From contig NBIV01000403.1 of assembly GCA_003194525.1 (NCBI GenBank), positions 1 through 44,311 of the forward strand: 44,311 nucleotides of DNA, in the 5' to 3' direction. The notes under the pieces are model-generated. The model saw only the letters and a program-made list of their open reading frames with translations. It had not been told where the DNA came from and did no database searches. Source of the DNA: Gracilariopsis chorda (taxonomy: Eukaryota > Rhodophyta > Florideophyceae > Gracilariales > Gracilariaceae). The stretch's first letter is position 1. Each line of letters begins with the position of its first letter. The translations under genes and the position numbers were made by a program. Positions 32,178 to 40,387 of this stretch are shown here, piece by piece.

Positions 32178-32730
32178 TGTGGTACCGTCAGTTCTCCTTT
32201 CGAGGTAGTAGCGCACAAAGTCCGTTAGGAGTTTTTGTTGACTCCAAAGGCGCGAGTTCCTAAAGGTGGTCTCCAGTAATCGCTGTCATGAGCCGGGGGA
32301 ATTCTGAAAGGGGGTCCGCAAACACCAAGCGGAGAGGGAGGTTCACTGGGCGGACAATGCTCTTACAGGCGCTGCTACGAGGCGACCTGGGGATCGGCGG
32401 CTTAGAAACCTACGGAGGTTCGACGAGAGTCTCCAACCGGAAAAATAGACGTAGACTCAAGGGTGCTTGGTTTACTTCCCAAGAGGTGGAGCTCGACCGG
32501 CAGGTTAAGTACAACGCCAAGAGCCCGCCTCGGCAGGTCTCACTACTGTAGTAATTACCTGCACCAATTAACTAAAATAAATCTACATTCTATCGTTCCT
32601 GAAGGGTACTGTAGCGCACGTGGGCCGAGCTATGCACCGCGTGGCTCAGTTAATACAATACGAGCCCTCCTTAGGAATATCCCGTCGTAAAGCCACACCA
32701 CAATATCACCTTAGGATTCACTGTACTACA
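32178..32730 (-). repeat. 5' LTR of element 2 (553 bp)
   Basis: TGTGGTACCG...GTACTACA on the plus strand. Seven substitutions separate it from the 3' LTR: one each near 22352, 22369, 22646, 22672, 22691, 22726 and 22851 of the other copy. The primer region lies directly at its inner end. Confidence 0.97.
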
Positions 32731-32735
32731 GTCTT
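32731..32735. repeat. Target duplication GTCTT, right copy
   Basis: On the coding (minus) strand this is AAGAC: the Walker A lysine codon AAG plus two bases of the threonine codon. Confidence 0.95.
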
Positions 32736-35699
32736 GCCGGTTCCACCCGGAGCATCCAAGAAGAAGATGCGAGTGGTTGGCTGCGTTGCTGTAGAAGGAC
32801 CACCAAGGCCCTGCAAGCTCTCCGCGGACACGCCAGGAAGCATGGCCCCCACGACGGTATTGAACGCCAGGCGCTGACGCTCATTGAAGAGAGGGAGGGC
32901 AGCTTGCACATTGTCGTTCAGCTCCGACTGGATTTGCTGCGGAGACCGAGCTGGAGCGCGATTTTCCGGTAGGTCCTGCATGGGTGTCGGAAGACCGTAC
33001 GATGACAGTGGGCCACCCATTTCTTGCAATGCCTTTTGCACTTGTAAGAGAACGTAAGAGCTGGCTCTTTCGTCGTCGTCCAGTGCATGCATCATGCCAC
33101 GATGTCGAGGGCGTATATCCTGCACGAACATCGATAGATGCTGCTCTCACAGAAAACGGGGGTCCGACGGCTCGCAGTAAAGCAAGATGATGGCAAACAA
33201 ATGAGAGAGCGGAACAAATGAGGAGCGAAAGGACTCGCGTAGTGCCCGTCTCCACTCGCTGTCGTCGGCGAGAACGCCCTTCTTGAGGCAGGCCTCCCTG
33301 ACGCTACCACACTGCTGACCATCCACGGTGCGAAGATGATGAAAGGAAGTAGCACCCGCTGTGTGGGTCAAGAGTAAGCGGAGGTAGTACCGCTCACCCT
33401 CTCGTGGACTGGCAGTGTAAATGCGCCCAACTACATGGCCACCGCTGCCAGTGAAGTCGTATAGATCGGCTGCTGCAGCGGCCGCTGAGGAGAAGGTGGG
33501 CTGGCTTCGAGACACCGAACGACTTCGGAGACATGCACGCGGCTTCCAGCATTTGTTTCATTTGTTCCAAGTGAAGTACCTCGGGAACTGGGCATAAGGG
33601 ATATGCTGTGCAGTGGGGTACTTTTGGTTGGCCACAAACCACTCAGTCAGCTTGGTTCCTGCCCGCTCTCTGTTAGCAGCAGAGTGCTCGTCGCCTTCCT
33701 GGAATAACACCGTATGGTGATCTTCCAAGTGTACTTCAAGCCGCACGACGGGTGGATTGCGATCGAAAATGTCGAAAGCAAGTATCCGCCACACTGCTTC
33801 GGAGGCTGACACATACCGTGCGTCCTGGAATTTCTGGATCTGTTCATGGCGTCCGTTCTTATCTACAATCTCCATTGTGACTCTGTCGGAACCCTTGCAC
33901 ACATACTTGAAAAGGTACTTGATACCGCCAAGTCGCGATACGCATAGCTCAACGTTGATGTAGCATGCAAACCAGCGGAGAAGCTCTAGGTAATGTGGGA
34001 CCACCCACGAATTGTCCAACGTCACTACGCGCTGTCGACGGCCGACCCTGCAGCTTCGTTCCACAGACACCCCGCTCTCTGAAGGAGTGCGTCGTCGGTA
34101 GCTGACGTAGTACTCATTCTCAAGCCGTGCAGTTTCGGAGCGAAACGGCTTCGGAAAGTGCTTCAAGCAGGTCAGCTCACGCATGCACAGCGCTGACCGG
34201 TTGCCTGCACCGCACAGAGTGTGACTCATGTGCTTGAGCACCAACTCTTGTAAGGTGGCGTCGGAGGAAAGAGGAATCTCAGCTGAGATGAGGTCGTCAA
34301 TGTGAGCAGGGTCTCGGGGCTGCAGCTTTGCATCTTCGTTGAGGAAGAAGATAATGTGCGCGTGCGGTAGGCCTCGCTTTTGGAACTCGATTACCCGCAC
34401 GTGAGCAAGAACGGCTCCAAAGAACTGTTCATCAATGACAAACGACATCAAGGCTTTCATCTTGAGACGAAACACTCGAACACAAAGATCGGGTCGATCG
34501 GGAGTGCGCTGACCATCGAACAGCGCCCTGGTAATTTCAGGCCAGTTCGGATTGCACGTCATCGTGAGAAAGATATCGGGGTGCCCAATAGTTTTGGATA
34601 TGGCGATGATTTCGTGCATTTGCTGTCTCATGTATCGGTCACCTCCTACAAATGTGGAGGGCAATACGAACAGTCGTCCAGCGCAAACAGCATCGGCCTC
34701 ATCCACGCCCAGCAGATAGTCACCCAGGCTCTCCCGCAGGGATGTATAGTCCGCAGCTCGAAGTCTGTCCTGGTTGTGTCGTAAATAAGACAAGCGCTCC
34801 GACTCCACCTTGCAGAACTGGTCAACCATGTACTGCTGGAAGAGCCGTTTGCCTCGTAGAATTGTACTGAACTCGGTCGGTCTCTGAAAAAGCTGCCACG
34901 AATATTACATCAGCGGAGTCACCTTCTTTTCTCGCGAGGCATTTGGTGGGCAATACCTCATCTCAGGGTGCCATCTGTCCTGGCCACATGGAAAAAAAAG
35001 AACGTAGCTCAAGGGACCGTAAGTTCTGTAACTGACGGGGATAGTGTCCAGCAACTCATCACCATTTACAGTCAGCTCTCCACGCCTACGCACAACAATA
35101 TCGCGCGTCCCAATCTCGCCGTCCTCATTCCCTGGAATGATGGCGGCTACTTGCGACGCCTCGGGCCCATTGTAGCGACGAACATGCTTGCCATGGGGCC
35201 GTCTATCAGCATAAATCACCATCTGATACGTAATTGCTGGCGTATCGGTGATAGCCCACTCGCACAGGCTGTCGAATGTCTGCACGTATGGATTCCCCGT
35301 GTGCAGCATGGCATCCAACTGAGACAGCAGTTCCGGTTGGAGGCGGGGCAGCAACCCCGCTCGCCTCGCAGACTGCGCGTCATAGTCGGTGTCATGGAAG
35401 TAAACAGACAGAAATGCGGGCTGGACACCCTGAGCAGGAATGAGCGGACCCATGTAGTGATAGATCTGTCCCTGCATGGTGATCGTAGGATTGAAGGTAG
35501 AGTCTCCTGAACCAAGGCTCATCCAGTTTGCCTTGACGAAAGCCATAGACATAACTGTGTTGTGGGCACGGATCTCAGCACGAAAGTGGTTCTCTCGGGG
35601 TTCAGTCCCAGTCAACAGTTGACGAAGAAGAGGTGGAGGCTGCAGAAGCGCAGGGAAGCTGAGCTGCCCTTTTGCGGAGCACTGCGAGAAAAGCGGGTT

Positions 35700-36035
35700 C
35701 CGGCGAGAGCTTTTCACCACTCTCTCCTCTCTGAAGTGCAGTGCCTTGCAGAAGCGGCACTCGGCATTCATGAGACCAAGGTCCATGTAGCCACTCTCAT
35801 CGACATTATCCGATTCAAACAATCAACGGGTGAAATTTCGGCTCTCGCGCTCAGCTTCAAAAGGTTGCGAGCGGGAGCTGCTCATAACCCTTTCCTCTTT
35901 GAGATGCAGTACCTTGCAAAAGCGGCGCTCTACATTCATGGGACCGAGGTCCATGTAGCCTCTCTCGTCGACATCATCCGAGTCAAACAATCGGCGGGCC
36001 ACATTTTGGCTCTCGCGCTGAGATTCAAGACGCTG
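35700..36035 (-). repeat. 168-bp tandem duplication in the Helitron N-terminal region
   Basis: Two adjacent copies of about 56 codons, offset by 168 bp, encode LFESDNVDESGYMDLGLMNA-type and LFDSDDVDERGYMDLGPMNV-type sequences. The upstream copy (by gene order) has lost the first Cys of the CxxC pair (VERRFCK). The other keeps it (AECRFCK) but carries a TGA where the first has CGA. The duplication keeps the frame. Confidence 0.85.
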
Positions 36036-37156
36036 TTGCCTCTGAGCTGCGCTCTCGAGCTCTCGCGATGCCTGTATAGATGTTCTTTCAGAGTGAGAGC
36101 GAGAATGTTCAGCAGCGGGCTCATCCTGTTGCCTTGCAGCACTAGGGTCGTCACGATCGTTTGCCTGACGATTGGCGCGATTATCCGGCGTCTCTGAAGC
36201 TCGTGCCGAAGCAGTGGCTGTACGGTCGGCCTCACAAACGTCCTAAGTGTGCGCGGCGGAAGCTCTAGTCCTTCTTCTTCGCGCACGTTCCCTATCAGCT
36301 GCTCTTCGTGCTTCACGCTGTTCCTCTGTTTTATTTGCCCTCCGTATGGCTGCTCGCTATCTATCATGACGTCTCCTCTCTGCCTGTTGCTCACTGGACT
36401 CTGCTTGACGTCTCGCAGCAGTACGTTGACGGTTCTGCTCACGTGAGGCATCGCCTGAAGCATTGGGCTGAGTTGGAGGCATTGTAAAAGAACTTAAGCA
36501 CCCGACCCAAAAGGCAAACTGTCCAAAGACCGGCAAAGCAAGAAACGAAAAGAAGGAAAAAAGAAAAAAGGAAGGAAAAAAGAAAAAAGTATATAGTCGA
36601 GAACAATTGTGCTACGTGCTGCCAAACCCTTTTATGCACCTAGCACCGACGTTTTGGATTGTTGCAAGGAAGATAAAATATCTTGACCACAAAGAAACTG
36701 CCTAGATTGGGAACTGACCTGTACAGAGTAAACAGGGGGCCGTGCCTAGAGAGTCTGCCAGGACGGCGAGATTTACAGTCCCAAATTCGCTAGGCAGCTC
36801 TGTACTTTAGGCCGAAGACCGTTTCCCTTTAACAGTTCCTTAGATCCAGACGGAGCCGCTGTTGCTCGACTCTTACTCTGTTGTCTCCTTTCTAGACTCT
36901 TCAAGGGCTACTCCTTCCACGCAAAGCACGTTTGGTGGGGAGCTATCGTACCTCACGTGAACGTCACCCAGAAATAGTTGCCGAACCAATTAAATCTGGA
37001 TGACGAACACGTTATTCGGTGAGAAAGTTAAACTTAACAGATCCCGCCAGTACCGCCAGCGTACCTTCTTCAGACGTTCTGACTCGCCCAGAGTGCTAGA
37101 ACCCACATCGTACGTTCACCACAGCGAAGGAGAACGCGAGTGCTCAGTGGGCGAGT

Positions 37157-37252
37157 GCATTGCACGCTTTTGTATAGCGTGCAATGCCATTGGTGCACAT
37201 GACCGTTGAAAATTACTAATTAGAACGGTCATGTGCACTGCACTGCAATGGC
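37157..37252. repeat. Cluster of two perfect inverted repeats
   Basis: GCATTGCACGCT/AGCGTGCAATGC (12 bp, 7-base loop, 37157-37187) is followed by GTGCACATGACCGTT/AACGGTCATGTGCAC (15 bp, 16-base AT-rich loop, 37193-37238). GCCATTG/CAATGGC adds a 7-bp outer arm to the second one. Confidence 0.85.
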
Positions 37253-37346
37253 TCAGTTACTGTAGTGTAACGGGTGGGCTACTTTAGTGAAACGGCTAGG
37301 CTACTGTGGCGTGCAAAAGGTGCCAGGTGAAAACGTGTCGCATTAT

Positions 37347-37429
37347 GCGGTGCAAGATGCCTCTTGGAGCGCATAAAATGCCACTTTGCGGTGCAACATT
37401 CCTCTTGGAGCACATAAAATGCCACGTTT
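37347..37429 (+). repeat. 41/42-bp direct tandem repeat, two copies
   Basis: GCGGTGCAAGATGCCTCTTG... and GCGGTGCAACATTCCTCTTG... both continue GGAGC.CATAAAATGCCAC. A few substitutions and one extra base separate the two copies. Confidence 0.85.
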
Positions 37430-37479
37430 CCACTGGCAGCCTCCTTGCAGATTTTGCGGCCAATGAGTGAGTGTTAGCT

Positions 37480-37507
37480 GACAGACAGACAGACAGACAG
37501 ACGGACA
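37480..37507. repeat. (GACA)n microsatellite
   Basis: Five GACA units, one GACG and one GACA, close to the proposed Helitron 5' end. Confidence 0.9.
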
Positions 37508-37602
37508 ATCATTGTCTTTAGTATAAGTGGGGGGCTTACTAGTTTGCTTGCTCGACTAATGCGTTCGACCATCTCCACCTCCTTGTTGCATTTCTGTGCT
37601 TG

Positions 37603-37872
37603 ATGCATCCTCAGGTTTTTGTGTTATCAGCACATGCTGCCTTTGCGACTAGGTCCATTCTATTCACCATTGTTTCAAGTTTGGTACGGGGTAGCAACTA
37701 CGATGCGCGCATTGTGATTATGAATTTCGACAAAGGGCTTCATTTCTTTGATGCACGCGGCGCTGAGCACGGCAGAAGTGTCATTGCTCAGTTCATTGCG
37801 GATGTTATGGATGCCTTTGTTCCTATACAACGCGATACTCTGATCTTGACCCCCAACCAGGCTGAGCGGTAA
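37603..37872 (+). CDS. Hypothetical protein, possibly degraded
   Basis: An ATG-led frame of 89 residues with natural composition, e.g. RSILFTIVSSLVRGSNYDAR and FDKGLHFFDARGAEHGRSVI. Protein-like sequence continues in the same frame after the TAA (KAVIEVIKPPVISQASR, then RNERHARFAKKFLRAKLIMM), broken by one further stop, which suggests a decaying longer gene or an unrecognised intron. No domain is recognised. It lies just outside the proposed Helitron 5' end. Confidence 0.35.
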   Translation: MHPQVFVLSAHAAFATRSILFTIVSSLVRGSNYDARIVIMNFDKGLHFFDARGAEHGRSVIAQFIADVMDAFVPIQRDTLILTPNQAER

Positions 37873-38047
37873 AAGGCGGTTATAGAAGTGATCAAGCCTC
37901 CTGTCATATCACAGGCGTCACGCTAACCCGCCGCTCGAAACGAAAGGCACGCTCGCTTTGCCAAGAAATTTCTACGCGCAAAGCTCATCATGATGCTTTT
38001 GCTGCACATGGCGCGAAGTTATATCGCTCCCCCGCTTCGAAACATGA

Positions 38048-38254
38048 TTGTATTCTTCAGCCGTGAACTGCGTCCTGTGTGATAACCATTCTGCGACACA
38101 GACTCTTTGGGACACAGAACAAATATGCTCGTCCTGTTTTCACGCTTACGTTAGCAAAGATCTCATAATTTATCCAGCCCAGTTTACAGCCAAACGAAAG
38201 TCTCTGCGATCTTTTCCTTCCTCGTTGCCGTATACAGTTCACTCTTTCCGCTGA
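38048..38254 (+). CDS. Short frame with two CxxC pairs, uncertain
   Basis: It has no ATG (TTG start). It contains CVLCDNHSATQTLWDTEQIC followed by SSC, i.e. C-X2-C-X15-C-X2-C, which is zinc-finger-like spacing. It overlaps the decaying frame at 37603 onward in another phase, so it may be its frameshifted continuation. Low support. Confidence 0.22.
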   Translation: MYSSAVNCVLCDNHSATQTLWDTEQICSSCFHAYVSKDLIIYPAQFTAKRKSLRSFPSSLPYTVHSFR

Positions 38255-38424
38255 CGATCAACTCAGCTCCGTTCGACTATCATAATCCTCAGCTGAAGCG
38301 TCGCCACTCAAGACATACTGTATCCTCCCCCCCTTAACCCATTTTCCTCAACAATCATCACCTGTCTCCCGAACAGCTTTTAACCGAGAACCTGTAGCAA
38401 GCACAAGAAGTACTGTTGTTTATG

Positions 38425-38775
38425 CTGCCGCAACCGCACATGAGTGACACACATGGCTCGCATTCTTCAACACCTCAGCTGGCACCCGCTCCGTCTTCAC
38501 AATCGGCTCAGCTCCATACCGATGATGTGCCCGTTCCTGCCTTGAGCCCGGCCACGAATTCTTCAGCGCTTCCGCACAATACCAATCCATTTCAATCAAA
38601 TTTAGAAGACGATGCATGGTTTGAGTGTCATCTGTCCCTGAGGCAACTCTATGAAAGTCGCGTCAATGAGTTGGGTGCGGAGGTTGCAGCATTAAAACTT
38701 GAATTGAACAAAGTGAAGCAGACGATGACTGAACCCAAACAGCTCCTTGCTGCAATGGGGGCTCAGTTAGAATGA
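38425..38775 (+). CDS. Small Ser/Pro-rich protein with C-terminal coiled coil, unknown
   Basis: The first in-frame ATG is at about 38422-38425; the frame ends TGA 38773. About 70 residues are rich in Pro, Ser, Thr and His, followed by a heptad-like helix (LRQLYESRVNELGAEVAALK, then LELNKVKQTMTEPKQLLAAM). This is the layout of a dimerising tail behind a disordered linker. Family not recognised. It may be the end of a larger gene starting near 37603. Confidence 0.3.
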   Translation: MPQPHMSDTHGSHSSTPQLAPAPSSQSAQLHTDDVPVPALSPATNSSALPHNTNPFQSNLEDDAWFECHLSLRQLYESRVNELGAEVAALKLELNKVKQTMTEPKQLLAAMGAQLE

Positions 38776-39899
38776 TAACCACTGCAGTTCCAGTTGGCTT
38801 GGAAATAACCCAGAACGCAATGAACGCTGCGCACGTCTCCGCGGACGCGCCGACTTAATTGCTCTCTAAGTTGATTGCAAGCCGTTGGCATCAATCACGC
38901 CAAGTTGTCCAGTCTATCCTACGCCCACACGCAAGTGCCGTCGCTCTAAAGTCCGTCCGGAAGCCCAGCACAAGAACTATCGCTGCCACTATCGGCAACG
39001 CCGTCGCCGCACCCGTATTTAACCCCACACACTCCTTTTACATGTTATATGTGGTCTGCGGATGTAAATGACGGTTTTGATACGAAAGAACTCGAAGTAA
39101 GATAAATTCGTGTCTCTGGCCTAGCCGATGATCTGGACATATGAATAAGTTGTGGCCTATGACTTGGATGGTGAGCCAAACTTAGGTGAAGATTGGAAAT
39201 TGTTGTTGTACTCGTTGCAATTTGGGGCTAGCAACGACAAGAATGAGATCATAATCTGGAGCACTGCATTTCATATCCAGTAAGGAAGGCACGATTTGCA
39301 CTAACGAAAGACCGGTGATATTGTTTGAGAGTTCACTGCTTCTCAAAAATATGGAATAGTTGCGGGCAGCAACAGCATATATCGCGGCGACTGAACGGCG
39401 TACTCGGGGCGCGGCGTGGATGACGCGAATCACATACCGTTTGCATCGCGCACGATGGACAGTAGCTGCCACTCGGCGTGACGGAGATGGTGTGGAGTAT
39501 GAATCTGGGTGTCACCAAGCGCCACGCAACATACGTGGACTCCCCTGCGCCCAAGGGAATGGCTGAATCTACTTGTAGGAAAAACAATACAAATTCGGCC
39601 AATCAAAGGCAGGAGTTCACTCTCGATCAGCGAGTGCAGCAGCATGGGGTACCACCCCCACTGTGTGCCTATGGATGGTTTTCACACCGCCAATCATAGC
39701 AAGTAATTCACCCCGGCACGGCGTCCCTAACTGCTTGCAACCAATCAAACGACGCCAAGTCATCCTCACCCAAATTCAAACTTGACAAAAGGCGCGAAAC
39801 TGCCCGTAGCAAGGACTACCATAGCCTCAACCTTGCACCGCAAGCTTTACAACTCCAATAACCTCTTCACGCTTCTACTCATTTTTCTTGACTATCGAG
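38776..39899. other. No supported gene
   Basis: Frames on both strands are short and lack domains. One Ala/Val-rich stretch at 38859-39070 and overlapping frames at 39360-39700 look like chance. Confidence 0.3.
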
Positions 39900-40250
39900 A
39901 CTGGTGCGCTTTCCTGCGATCACAGTGTTCTCAATCTGGTCCACTTTTAGATCGGCCAACTTTTGCACTTAACTGCAAGCACATATGTCTTTGCTTGGTG
40001 TGCTGTTTGATCAAAAAACTTGTGCGCTTTCCCACAAACAGCTTTTGCCATTTTTGGTACACTTTCGATTGCAATACTAATGCGCTTTCCTGCAAGCAAA
40101 TTTTTGTCTGTTTGATGCGTTTCTCGATTGCAGTAATACAGCGCTTTACTACAAGCAAACTTTCTCTGTCTGGTGCGCCTTGTCATTGCAGAACTTGGGC
40201 AAGAGGGTCTTGCTTTTTTGGTACAATTTCAGATCGCACTACGGGTGCGC
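39900..40250 (+). repeat. Degenerate array of about six 58-bp repeats
   Basis: Units share a GCGCTTTCCTGCAAGCAAA start, then a TTTTTG.CTGTTTGGTGCG-like middle and a TTCGATTGCAATA-like end. Units 3 to 5 (about 40027-40200) are the most alike. The plus-strand frame 39782-40387 and two minus-strand frames stay open because the period is close to a multiple of three for part of the array; they look like a by-product of the repeat. Confidence 0.6.
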
Positions 40251-40387
40251 GTTTCGGCACGCATGGCCTTAGGCAAACAACTGTACCAATAGTATATTGC
40301 ATTGTCTTTTCTTTTTGCTTCTCAAGGCTCTGCATTGCGTTTTTAGATAGAATCAAAGTTGCCGTTTTATATGACGGTATTTCGTAG

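Larger units (their letters stand above)
22311..32730 (-). mobile_element. Ty3/gypsy LTR retrotransposon, element 2, complete but decayed
   Basis: It is 10,420 bp long with two 553-bp LTRs, GTCTT target duplications, a polypurine tract, gag and pol on the minus strand, and about 2.9 kb of extra sequence between pol and the 3' LTR. That extra part carries a long gene on the opposite strand. It interrupts the Helitron helicase at the Walker A codons. LTR divergence is about 1.3 percent, so insertion is recent compared with the decay of the Helitron. Gag has two in-frame stops and pol has two stops and two frameshifts, so it could not move by itself. CCT-N(1-3)-AGG motifs are unusually frequent across it. 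Confidence 0.96.
32731..36482 (-). pseudogene. Helitron Rep (HUH) nuclease and N-terminal helicase part
   Basis: ATG 36482-36480 opens a basic, Gln/Arg/Glu-rich N terminus (RRRHDR...RRAADRERARRRR), followed by a Cys/His module (NAECRFCKALHFREE) and the Helitron-like N domain (CAGRLFVLPSTFVGGDRYM, FLTMTCNPNWPEI). The Rep nuclease has the HUH motif in KRGLPHAHIIFF (34364-34356) and two tyrosines in KYLFKYVCKG (33917-33903), the residues that cut and bind DNA ends in rolling-circle transposition. VVGRIYTASPREGERYYLRL follows, then the helicase start DAPGGTGK, where element 2 interrupts it. In-frame stops: TAG 36357-36359, TAG 36243-36245, TGA 35823-35825, TAA 34905-34907, TGA 33558-33560, TGA 33147-33149. 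Everything is in one frame, also across the insertion (10,425 bp is divisible by three). Confidence 0.93.
20805..37530 (-). mobile_element. Autonomous Helitron, minus strand, split by Ty3/gypsy element 2
   Basis: A Rep-helicase gene of Helitron type occupies 36482-32731 and 22310-21005, with element 2 between. Without the insertion the unit is about 6.3 kb, a normal autonomous size. The 3' end has the typical hairpin and CTAA. The 5' end is less sure: on the minus strand, TTATACTAAAGACAATG near 37530, followed by a TGTC microsatellite, looks like Helitron 5' ends (usually starting TC), but the TC itself is not intact. Helitrons move by rolling-circle replication and insert between A and T. 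At the 3' side the next base is T, as expected. The copy is dead, with eight or more stop codons and one frameshift. Confidence 0.85.
36483..37530 (-). other. Helitron 5' non-coding region with repeats
   Basis: No gene is seen. A purine-rich run (AAAAAAG/GGAAAA type) lies at 36540-36590. Two perfect inverted repeats, a pair of 41/42-bp tandem repeats and a (GACA)n tract sit at 37157-37507. As the part upstream of the Rep-helicase gene it should hold its promoter, but I cannot point to one. Confidence 0.5.

Noticed and set aside
35562..36197. Plus-strand 211-residue frame with a repeated block
   Set aside because: It is the antisense of the 168-bp duplication in the Helitron gene.
7856..36359. 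Reassigned TGA codon to explain in-frame TGA in several genes
   Set aside because: In-frame TAG and TAA occur as well, intact frames end in all three stops, and one TGA is plainly derived from CGA.
37347..37507. CRISPR-like array
   Set aside because: Only two 41-bp units without spacers plus a microsatellite, in a eukaryotic context.
39782..40387. 201-residue Cys/Phe-rich membrane-like protein
   Set aside because: The frame follows the degenerate 58-bp repeat array and has no ATG-based start or domain.
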